64,000 nt of DNA, taken from positions 6,253,424-6,317,423 of the forward strand of contig NC_089979.1 in NCBI RefSeq assembly GCF_036417845.1, given 5' to 3'. Positions 53,351 to 64,000 of the stretch are shown piece by piece. The notes beneath the pieces are model-generated. The model ran no database searches. It was not told the origin of the DNA and saw only the letters and a program-made list of their open reading frames with translations. Numbering within the stretch: position 1 is the stretch's first letter; each line of letters opens with the position of its first letter. The position numbers and the translations under genes are program-made. Source of the stretch: Apteryx mantelli. Its lineage: Eukaryota; Chordata; Aves; Apterygiformes; Apterygidae.

Positions 53351-56300
53351 GATAATTTTTATTAATAGTCCTAAGCATTATTACTTTGGTGGGTTTCCTT
53401 AAAGACAAGAAGAGACTGGTGGTTGGCTGAGCTCCTCAGCAGTGCAACGGAAGGAGAGAAAGCGGTTGGTTACACAGAGTACTTAGGTTCTCTCGTACTG
53501 GTTCTTTAGCCCCTGAGGAACTTAGCGCCCTGTCTTTGAACAGACATCATGACTGATGAAGCCTGCTTCTGGCTTTAAAGAACAAATTATGCTCTCTGCT
53601 CTTCTTGTGCAGCTCGTAACAGCACATACTTCATCAGTCTCAGCATCGATTCTGCAGGGATGAGCTAACACAGATGTATCTTAAAGTCAAACTCTAGAAA
53701 TGCCTTTCTGAGTGGATTTGTGGGACTCTTGTTTCTGGTGCTCCTCTGCAGCATGACTTGTTAAAATCACGGTGTGGTGATGTCCAGCTGGGGCATGCAG
53801 TGAGCTGAATCTGCCTGACTAAAGCACAAACAGCCAAAGGAGCCAGGAACGTGAACGCACCATCTCACAATAGCACATCTGTATAATTAGCTCCTTGGCT
53901 GAGTTGCTTTATGAGATGCTAAATGTCTTCCATAAGCTTTTAGGCTATCGTATAAATTCAGGGATAAGCATTTATAGGAGTTATGAATATGCAGTGATCT
54001 TATTCAGTGGTTTTCAGACTACGGACATGATGAAAGACCACAGGAGCTTATCTTTAAAGAACACCTATGAAGCCTTTTTATTTAACAGTTGGCCCATAAG
54101 CATATAAGATCTTGGGTCAGAACTGTGGGACAAATAATACTGGTCCAAAATAATTAGGACTATCTGTTGGTCTTTGATTTCTTACACCACCTAAAACAAA
54201 GTCCACCCAATTGTTACCACAGTTTTTATTCCAAAAAAATATACAAATCTGGGGGGGGGAGGTAAATCTCAAAAGCAAAATCTTCTGTAAAGATGCAGTA
54301 TAACATCTGGTGTCTTGCATTATCAGGAGGCCCCTAGCATCTCAGACTCGCAGAATGGTATAGGTGAAGATTACTTAAGGAAGATTATATCTTTGGGGTA
54401 AATCTGAGGAGTATTATTACCTAGGCAGAAATCTTAGATTGAATTGCATTGGTGAAGCTGCCAGTGAAGCCAAATCTCAGGGAAAGTATAATTTTGAACT
54501 TCCTCTTCAGTGCGTTGCAGTAGTATGTACACCAGCTGGAGTCATTACTTTTTGGAGAGAGAATCATCCCTTATTAGTCAAATTTGCCATCAGGTTCCAT
54601 TATAAGCTCTGTTTTTAGACCTGCTATGTCTCATTCTCATTCGCACTGCAACTATGGATAGCAGCTTGTCTGTTTAGCTTAAAGGTCAAGGAAAATTTTT
54701 TGGTAAATTTTCAGGAAAGACTATTTTGCATAACATATAATTAAAGAAATGACTTGGGACTTTTGATTGGTGTCCAAATTTCTTTTTTTTCCCCCCTTTT
54801 TTTATTCAAAGTGTAATATTGCCAATTTCCAAAACTTTTCAAATAGACATATATTTTTGAAAGGTTGTTCCGAAAATCTAATTGCAAGTAACAGGAAGTA
54901 ATTAAGCAGAATTATTACCTGCCAGTCTGTTCTTTATTAGATTGTAACAGTGTTGCACCTAATTTTAGTCAGTTAAATTGGGTTATTGCCTAAGAGTGCT
55001 GAAAACCAAAGAGATTTAAGGAATTTTGCTGTTTTTTTCAGCTATCTGACGTAAGGCAGAGGGGGATGAGATGCAATATTTGTGCCAGACAAGTAAAAAA
55101 AAAAAAAAGTAGCTGTGACTGCCATTACACATTAGCTGTTTTGATTGGTGATGTAGAGATGTTTCCTGTACACAAAATTTGATGCTTTCCCATGAAATGG
55201 AATATCTGACATTATGCGATGAGAAAAAATTAACATGATTTAAATTGAGATGTACAAAAAGTCATGCAGAAGAGAATATCAGAGAAGGAAGAACATATTG
55301 CTTTAATGTGTGCCTGCATCTTGCTGCACCAGCTTATGCTCCTCTACAGTGAATACTTGCAAGTTATATTGCCTTTTCTATAAATTAAATTTTGAATCAG
55401 TACAAGTTATTTTGATTCTATAACTGCCTGGTACCTAAATCCTAATCTGAAGGGTCAGTTAACTTTCTGATATGTTCCCTAACTAACTAGTTGTTTTATG
55501 CCTGTCTTTAATAGATAATTAGTGAACCTAAGCTCACTATTGCTGTTCAGAAATCTCTAAGAAGTTCCCAGTGAAGGAATTTTACTTTGATATTTAAAGA
55601 AAATCTTTTCTTGTAAACTGCTTCTTAATGCAGTCAAAACAAGTATTTGCAGTTTGTTGCTCATTAGAGCAAGAAGAAACACACCATGACTTGTGGAACA
55701 CTATGAAATTGCAGTCATTAGTTTCAATAACTTTTTGAAAGGTAATTTCTGCCTCCATTAAGTGAAGATAGGCTTACTGCTTTTGAAGCGTGAGAAAAGC
55801 AGGGGGAGGGTTTCATGTCTTGGCAAATATGTAGATTTGTTTTCAAAGCCTATTAAAGTAATCTGAAAAAGAAATATGCATTTTTAGATGTAAAATAAAG
55901 CTTTCCTGATAAATAAATATGAATTATATCTACAAGGGATCTTATTGTGAGAGTATTGTGAGTATTGAGGACGAATTGTTTTCAAAACCCCCATTACCTG
56001 TGAGATTGCGAGAGACAGTCAAAAATTTTAAGAATTGTCACTAATTGGCATTAACTCCCATGATCTTCTAAGAAGCAAAGAGGAAAGTTAAGGTAAACAC
56101 AGAAAAAGACAAAAAGGAAGAAATCAAAGATATCTTCGATTGATGTGCTGTTTTTGTGTGCACATCTCACTTCGCTTCCAGTCCAGATCTTTTGTAATAG
56201 ATCAAGGACTAAAGCTGAAAAGGCTTATTTGTCACCAGGAGATTTTCATAGCAGATACTGAAAAATATCATAACAGCATCCCAACCAAAACTGAGATACA

Positions 56301-57534
56301 CTGAGCACAAATGGACCCCACTACTGTTATACCACAGTCAGGGTAGAAGGCCAGAACTGGGAAGGGCCTGAAAGCACCCAAAAAGGTCACAGGTCTCTTC
56401 CCCTGGGCAGTGAGTTTTAGACCTAAAATTTCATCTTCAGTGGCCACTTGAAGGTCTAGTAGAAAAGAAATCCACTTGCACAGATGCAGAGACCCAACAG
56501 GGTATATCTGCTGCCCGAGGCCAACAATAACCTTCAGTTTTGTGGTTAAATGGGCCATAGAGGTTTTCAGGCCTGCGGTGCTGGTGTGACTTAGAACTTC
56601 AGAGAGCTCCCTTCCCTTCCAGGTTTGCTTGCATGTCTCCGATTTCCCCACACAGTGATCCTTGCTTGTCTCGTTTATGGTATAATCTTGCAAGTCCTTT
56701 AACATCCACCACTGCCCTAAACATTGAGCAGTCATTTGCACAACCTCAACGGGTAAATGGCATCCAGATAACCGTGTTTCCTCCTGCACTGCACTGGTGA
56801 AAAAGTGTCTACCTGCTCCAAGTCAGGAGTCTGTTGGCATCAGTGAAGACAGATGTGGGAGCAGGAAATAATGTCTTTAACTGTTTTCGACTTTTTGGCA
56901 TTGTGATGTCCTGTGCTTTACCTGGGGAATTTTATCAGCTGAAATAATGTTTGGGGTACGTGGAGTGTCAGCTGCACAGTAAGGTGACACAGCAAATGAA
57001 TACTCGCTCACCTAAGTTCCTCAAGGCCAGAGCTATTTTCAGAAGTGAATTCCCAAATTGTAAAAGTATGTTGCAGAATTGGCAATGAAACACTGCAAAA
57101 AGAATAGTTTCTGTTTGTTTTAACAAAACATCAAGTATTTAAGAAAGCAAAGACAAAACTTTCAACTGATACTAAGTGGGTGAGCCGTTCCATCAGCTCA
57201 CATTTTGGCATCTGTGAAAAATGTACCTTGGTTTATAGAGCAATACAGCGATAAGAGACTGCATTTCATTTATATTAGGACCTTTCATACAAGGAAATTA
57301 ATAGGATATCTTGCTTTTTATCTTCACTGAATCTATGTATGTGTAGAGAGGCAGTTTTATGTAATTCCTTATATGAGGCTAATTGGAAATGTCAAAAGGC
57401 AAGGTTAAGATAAAGGATTCATCTTCGAAATGTGCAGCTTTATTCAAAAGTCAAACTGAGAGAGAAAACATTCTGAACTTTTTGATCAAGCAATTAAAAA
57501 ATCTAAATATAAAATATGCTAAATATAATATCTC

Positions 57535-57630
57535 AAAACTAAAATAAGTCTCTTCAAACATTTAAATAGGAAAATGATGATGCATTGAAAGAGCTTGTGG
57601 CTGAAAAATGTTGTCTTGGCACTTTCAAAT
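57535..57630 (+). repeat. Diverged 96-bp direct duplication, copy 1
   Basis: Ungapped alignment with 58510-58605, about 13 differences in 96 positions by eye. Shared landmarks include aaacatttaaataggaaaat and cattgaaag, gctgaaaaat, cacttt. Similarity stops abruptly on both sides. It could be a local duplication or two copies of a low-copy dispersed element. Confidence 0.85.
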
Positions 57631-58509
57631 TCAGCTTATTTAGCGCAGTTGTAAAAATGGAAGTTCTCAACTCAGTACGCATCGATAAATGTGCCAGGTT
57701 CAACCCCATGTTAATTTTTTTGTAGTTTTTAGGTATGGCCTTGTAAAACTAAATAGATGTTTCCCCAAAGTCTTCAGAACCTAAATTTTCTGAAGTCAAT
57801 AGCAATTTGGATTTTTTCAGTCTTTGTTTTTCTTCCAGCCTGAAATGCCAGCGTTTCAGTAGAAGGGGACTTCTGAAACTGAGATGTTGAGTGGGCAAAC
57901 TAAATAGCTCATCACAGCTGAAAATCTGCAGTAAGATCTAATATCTTTTCTTCAGCGGGTGTCAAAAAGGATAAGTTGCATTAAAAAATGGATAGCTTGC
58001 AAAAAATCTTGAAAATCTTACCAATTAACTGGTACAAACTAGCAAATGACAATTTTATATAAATCATGGGGGGGAAAAATGTAGCTGGAATCCTATGCAG
58101 GAAACAACCCTGTTTCACCAGCAAATCTCCTTCAAGTCTGTTGTCAAAGCCAAAACCAGAATGGGTTTGGCTGAGCAGCTCATGGAAGCTATAAATTCCC
58201 ATGAGGTGCAAGTACCTGCAAGGATGGTGTTGCAAAGTTAGTGGTAAGTTTAGATAAATGGTATTTTGTCTTTCTAGAGAAATAATTGAAAGAATGGAAA
58301 GTCTGTCCTGCATCTCTTGAATTCAGTGTGAATTTGGGACAGTATCTCATTTAGCTGGCAGCTATAACATCCACATATTTCCTTAGATAGGACATATGGG
58401 GAGGAACATACTTATCTTGACTAGGCCTCACTGAGCATCTGAGTTGAAAGACTCTTTGGCTCTAAATCATTAGTAGGCTTGTCCGATACTTGGATATTTG
58501 CATAGACCC

Positions 58510-58605
58510 AAAACTAAAACAAATCTCCTGAAACATTTAAATAGGAAAATTACGATACATTGAAAGCCCTTGTTGCTGAAAAATCTTGTCTTTGCACTTT
58601 TAAAT
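58510..58605 (+). repeat. Diverged 96-bp direct duplication, copy 2
   Basis: Partner of 57535-57630, same orientation, starts 975 bases apart. Same landmarks, with substitutions spread evenly and no indel. Confidence 0.85.
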
Positions 58606-61600
58606 GCTTTAAAGCTTTTTCATTGTCCTTTGCAATAAATCAGAGATTAGTACACAAATGCAGCTTGTTAATACTTCAGCATTAATGTGACTCTGCACAC
58701 CTGTAGTGTGAAGATTTATAAACATGCTCAGTGCAAAATAATTTGAAAAATGCCTTTTGAATACTCTACTGTTCTATTTAAATGGTGTTGTTTTCAGAAA
58801 CTGATCAAAAGTACTATTTTTTGATACTGACTTTTAATGCCTTTATGCCTTTGAAAAGACAGGTTAGAGCCTAAAAAGTAGATTTCCCATTTTTGGTTAA
58901 AGTGCTCCAGCTGCTAAGTAAAAGGAGTCCAAGCTGTTGTGCAGGTCCCCCTGGTGGGATGTGATTCAGACAAATGAGGTACATCTGGACTGGGTTACAA
59001 CAGCTCTGATCTCTGCCAACTCTACAAAGAGTCATGGATGTCGATACTGTGTTGTATCAGGAGCTGAATATTGACCCTTGGATGGTCTGGGAGGTGAGCT
59101 GAGGTTTTTGGATGAATTTAGGGATGTGTTAAGAGAGTAGAGAAGGTGTGAATAATGGGTTTGTTCCTGGCTTGAGGAGGTGCCCATCTGAGATAAAAGC
59201 TGAAGGATAGAGGAGCTTTAAATTCCTAACTGAACTGTTGGCTCTTGCTTCCCTCACTTCTACCCATTGTGAGGTTTTCTGACACAATTGATGCTGATAT
59301 TAATTTTAATGTCCGTGACATTAGGAAGCCTTTGCTTGGGGTTATTCTAGCCACTGTTAAAGAAAATTACTAAAATTTCAAAAAGGTGTTGTTTTGCATG
59401 GAGACTACAAGCATTTCTAAGCCTTTCTTTAAACACAGATGCTTTTTGATGGGGGATCATATGGCACTGTTCTGCTTGGCTAACCATTGCAGATGTGCCA
59501 CAGAGACCGATGGCTTCTTGGGAGTACAGACCTTCAAGGTTTTTTGCATAGTTATGGACAGCCTTAAAACATCACCTTGCATAAATATGAGCACATCTTT
59601 GTTATGTGTACAGTGGATAGCTCAATAGGGACTTCCAGTGGTATCATCCAAAGGGATGAAGTAGTGTGCTTGGGGTCTGGAGGAACTGGCTCTGTGGCAC
59701 TACTGCTGGCAAGTCTTGCCTCACCTCTTTGCCTCATGTTACACAGCTGCTTAGCGGAGGTGATGATGCTGATCTGTGTAAAATATCTTGAGATCTACAG
59801 AAGACAGTTGTACAAGAAGTAGATACTTAATAGTTAGAAAATATGTATATAATCTTTCTAGCTGCAGATAATGGTGGTTGTTCACAGAGGAGTGTGTCTT
59901 GTATTACTTCTATATTATATATTTTAAGCTTTCTTTAAAAATTTTTTTTACTAAGTTTTCTACACTATCAGCAAACTGTTGTCTTGTAATGATGTGTTAG
60001 GTTGTATTCTGAGAGCAGGGAATAAATCATTTGTAAGCTGAGCCATGACTGTGACACAGAAGCAGCCCTGGGAATCTGTGACTAAGGGTAGGAATCATCT
60101 TACCTAACTGCTGATATCTATATTGTGAATATCTCCACCTCAGCTAATCATCCAGGCTCCCTTTTTAGTCAGAGGAGAGAAATAGGTAATTTGAGGGAGT
60201 AATTCACTGTATCTATTTTAAGATGACTTGAATCAAATGTATTTCTTTCCATCTACTATAAAAGAAGCTGCAGGAGCTTCTGCAGAGAGCGATATCTCCA
60301 TTGTGTTTGTACAAGACCTGGCACAAAAAGACATGATTGCAGTTTGCATCTTCATGTGTGCATGCAAATTAGGCAAGTAGTAATAAAAAGCAAAAAAGGT
60401 GACACAGTCAACAGTGCAAATTGCATCCATTTTAATCCCAGCAAATAATCAAAGGTGATAGCTTGATTCAGGATTTTGCATAATGTTTCAGCATGGTTTC
60501 TCAGTTTAAAAAAGAAGAAAAAGATAACTCTAATGTGAGAGCAACTTTCTTTTTCTCTTTTTTTGGATTCCATTCTGCCATTAACAGAAAAAAGGTTAAG
60601 TCTTCTACATAACTGGTCCCAGTGATTTCAGCAAGAATTATCCCTTGAAAATAATTGTGTGGTTTCCCTGTGAAACAGTTAAGCACCAGGGCAATGATCT
60701 AAAAGATGCATTCACATTTTCCTTCCAGAATGGCACAGTGATTTATTCATTGAAAATGAAATTGTGTAAGTGGTGTAGTTTTATTTATATTTTGCAAGCT
60801 TAAAACTATGCTTATATTTTCACCATGAATTTAATAGATGGACAAAGAATATACAAGGAAATAGAAATCAGACTTTAATTTTGGTGAAATAGGAATTGAA
60901 TTTGAGGTTCAGCAAAGCATTCTGTGCTATTAGCATGTCTCTAGGTCATTGCTCAGTGGTCAGTAGCTCTGAAGCTTAACATTATATATTAGATGTGCCC
61001 ATAAATTAGAAAAATGAGAGATTTTTCTGGGCATTCAAGTGTATGCATCGGCCTTGCAGAAGTATTTGTTTAATTTACAATTCCATTCAAGGAATGCTGG
61101 TTGGTTTAATTTCCCATTGATAATGCTGGCAGGGCCTGCGCTGAAAAACCTTGTGGCCTACAGATTCAAACATAGGCAACAGGACACACTGTACGTCCTT
61201 GTCTCTGTCTTATCTGTAAAATGATGGTACACCTTCAAAGAAACAATCTTACATAAAACTTTTTAGCTTTCCAACTGTCTAAGATAAATAACAGGAATCC
61301 AAATAGCTCGAGGGCTATACCCTCTAGCAAGTGACTCAAAAGCTTCAGTCAGTAGAAAAGTTATGTCCCAGGTAAAATAATGATGACACGACGAGAGAGA
61401 AATGTTCCAGTGGATTTGTTCGTGGATTCTTTTATGTCCAGAAAGGACCATTTTTATAGCTAGTCTGATACCCTCTGAACCTAAGCCATAAAATTTCAGC
61501 CACTGTCTTGTGCACAAAGTGCAATTCTGGTGTTTGAACTATAGCATATCTTTGTAGAAGGCTGTTGAATTCTAATTTTTGAGAGATTTCTTTGATTTCC

Positions 61601-64000
61601 ACTTGAAAGAAAGAGTTAACCTTCTTTCTATGAATAACTTCTTATACTAAAAACAAGTGGAACATCTATTGTCTTTTTAGCAGTTGTAATCAGAGAGATT
61701 TGAGCACCTGATGCCTCCTTCACTTGTGTTTTTTGTTAGTCTTCACTTTTCCTGTGCTCTCCTTATTTCTGAAAGAAGCCAAGAAAATCAGATTCAGGAA
61801 AGTGTGAATTGTTATGACTGGCACAAGCAAAGAGTGTGGACTTGAATAAAACTATTTCAATTTTCTTTTTTTCAGCTGCCTTATTTACCTATTCAGTGTG
61901 AGAAGAAATAACTGAGTAAATAAATTGGTCCATTAAAGCTTAAGTTCTTTTGCTGGACTGAGATTGTACTCTAAGACCCTACATTTAATTTTCATGTGTA
62001 AGTTGCACAGAAGGGACATGTGTGATCATACAAAACTATCTCTGGAGTCAAAGCACTTTCTTGCTGCCAGCTGATGATATATATACTGTCCTTAAAGAAA
62101 GGTCTCATAGCACAGGTGCTCTCATATCTCTCAACTACCCATCTGTAGAGGGACCTTTCAGGCATCCTGTAGGCAGCATGTCCAGGAGTGTCTAGCATCC
62201 TACCTAAAGCCGTGCTAGCAGTGCACTGATCAGTCCTGGCACCTGGACCACATGTCCTGGTGAGAAACCTCCAGCTTTGTTTTAGACTCTGCTCACTGAA
62301 ATCTGTTTGTATGGAGCGCAAATCTGGTTTGAAGGGCAGCCTTGAACTCTCCTCTAAATGCCACCTGCTCAGATCTCTAGGCCTCATCTTGCTATCTCTC
62401 TAGCAAGAACTGGAAAGGGAATCATTAGGAATCAAGAGAATTACAGTAATGTGAACTGGGGAACAAGACAGAAAGCTGAGGAAAATGACCTCAGGTTTCT
62501 GTAACGGGCTGAAGAACAGGAGCAAGAGTCAAACCTTCTTTTTCCTTCTTTAGACTTGCATTCTCTGCTAGCGTGGCGCCATATTTAGAGCCTGCAGATA
62601 ATGTCCTATACTTTTCCACACTCAGAAACAATGTATGTGTATGTTTATTCATTTACTCTATTACTTTTTTTGCCTTGGATTTTATGCAAAATATTCACAC
62701 CTCTGATGATGGTGAAGAGCAATGTGTACCTCGAAGGGGAACACTCTATATTCTCTTTGCACCTGCACAGACGATGAGAAAGCACTTGAGGTGGAGTATC
62801 AAACCAACTGGCTCAAATGGTGCATGCTTTTGGGGAGAAAGAACTTTTGGTTTTGTTTTGTTTGGTTTCCTTACTGCATCTAGGGTCATATAAATTTGAG
62901 TCTGCATTCATGTTCTTTGGCAGCATCACGGTACAAACAACTTCTTCCAGATTACGTGGAACCTCCAAATACAGCCTGATCTGTTAAGAGTAGACACTTG
63001 CTCTGGTGACTGCTGTAAAATCCTGTATACTAAAATCCTGACTGGTGACTTGAAGCTTGAAAACAGTTCTGTTGGCTTGAATGGGTCCTGCTCATTTATT
63101 AGATAAACACCTGCTTAAAGGTTTGCTACACTTGGGGTATATGTTAAGAAAACTCCTGATTTCAGCTGCATTTAAATTACATAGCTGGTGGCATAAGAAT
63201 ATATGGTACAACAGTATGCATTCTATAGAAACCAACAAAGTTCAATATTACAGAGTTTGCTTTTACAGACAGGTGGTAAAAATCCACTTTATACAGCAGA
63301 TACCATGTAATTTAGTCTTCCCCTTGCACACATGTGGATGAAGTCATAACGTGCATTCAAAATATGCTGCCTTGGCACTCTCCACTGGTAAGATAGTAAA
63401 CTCCCTGAAACTGGACTGTGTCCATTTAAATGTACCTTCAAGGACTGCATGCAAATAGGAAGTAAATAAGAGTGGTCAACTCGCTACATCTTTCTGTGTC
63501 AGAGAAGAAAGTGATAAGGTTTCTCCAGCCACTATGGGCCATAACTTTTTACTCTAGTATCGCAGACTATAACTTTGAGAAATCTGATTCACAAGAGTAT
63601 TTTATAAATGGCATGAATGATGTGTCAGGAATAAAGAAATGCACATTTTGAAAAAGAGCATATAACTGAAGGATGGTGTAGTAACTTCTTTTTTTCTTCT
63701 TAGAACAAGAAAGGAAAAGTAACACAAATTACCTAAAAGGTAGCCATGAAACACAATATCCTTTAAGAATAAGACTAAAGCTTTCTCATTACACTAGAAG
63801 AAAGTCATGAAATTCCATTATTCATACAGTTATTCAGTTCGGTGAAAATTTTTCTAGCATTTATTGCTTTTATAAAGAAACTCCATTGAAAGTGTAGTGT
63901 AGAGAAGATTCTTGTGTTACTGTTATTTCACTTGATTAAAAAATAAATAAAACAAAACCAAAAAGAAAGTATGGCAAACATGGATGGTAACCAATGGACC

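Larger units (their letters stand above)
51325..64000 (+). other. FAM135B: FAM135B intron after second coding exon (incomplete)
   Basis: Phase 1 intron starting with GTAAGG and running off the window. I read through it for the expected next coding segment (family residues following IAGQTE) and did not find it, so the intron is at least about 12.7 kb. It holds a 35-bp tandem duplication (51775-51844), a TA/TG-rich microsatellite near 53291-53350, a diverged 96-bp direct duplication (57535-57630 and 58510-58605), and two medium-length antisense open frames (52754-53200 and 56268-56789) with no recognised family. Confidence 0.8.

Noticed and set aside
54344..54375. Possible CR1 terminus (cgcagaatggtataggt)
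   Set aside because: Only a short resemblance with no further CR1 blocks alongside; too weak to list.
51325..64000. Search for the third FAM135B coding exon
   Set aside because: No segment encoding the expected continuation after IAGQTE with an acceptor was found; the exon is probably outside the window.

Overview
This is a vertebrate nuclear sequence, most likely from a bird. The evidence is several CR1 LINE remnants of the avian/reptilian type, a low overall repeat load, an AT-rich background and canonical GT-AG spliced exons. There are no operons, CRISPR arrays, tRNAs, rRNAs or other prokaryotic features. Nearly all open reading frames here are short chance frames in non-coding DNA.

The only gene I can support is FAM135B, on the + strand. 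Two coding exons are visible. The first (22489-22584) carries the start codon and encodes [17 protein letters not shown]...NVDLFQRG. The second (51245-51324) encodes YYQIRVGLKI...IPHRL...IAGQT. Reading phase is preserved exactly across the roughly 28.7 kb intron between them: phase 2 at the first donor, phase 1 at the second. The rest of the window is FAM135B intron, plus intron or 5' flank before 22489. I found no further FAM135B exon after 51324, so the third coding exon probably lies beyond the window.

Layout: 1-22488 is intron or 5' flank with two CR1 3'-end fragments, simple repeats, and a CpG-richer patch at about 20060-20345 that could be a promoter or an unannotated first exon. Positions 22585-51244 are an intron holding CR1 tails at about 21.8, 30.1 and 44.1 kb (the first lies just before the exon), a decayed antisense copy of a long coiled-coil protein coding sequence (about 36150-37215), and a long decayed CR1 ORF2 (about 38090-39895). 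That CR1 copy keeps endonuclease and linker sequence but has lost the reverse-transcriptase core and its 3' end. Positions 51325-64000 are a further intron with tandem duplications, a diverged 96-bp direct duplication (57535-57630 and 58510-58605) and two unexplained open frames.

I see no previously undescribed biological system. The items most worth checking are the coiled-coil retrocopy (retrocopies are scarce in birds), the oddly truncated CR1 copy, the CpG patch upstream of the start-codon exon, and the local duplications.
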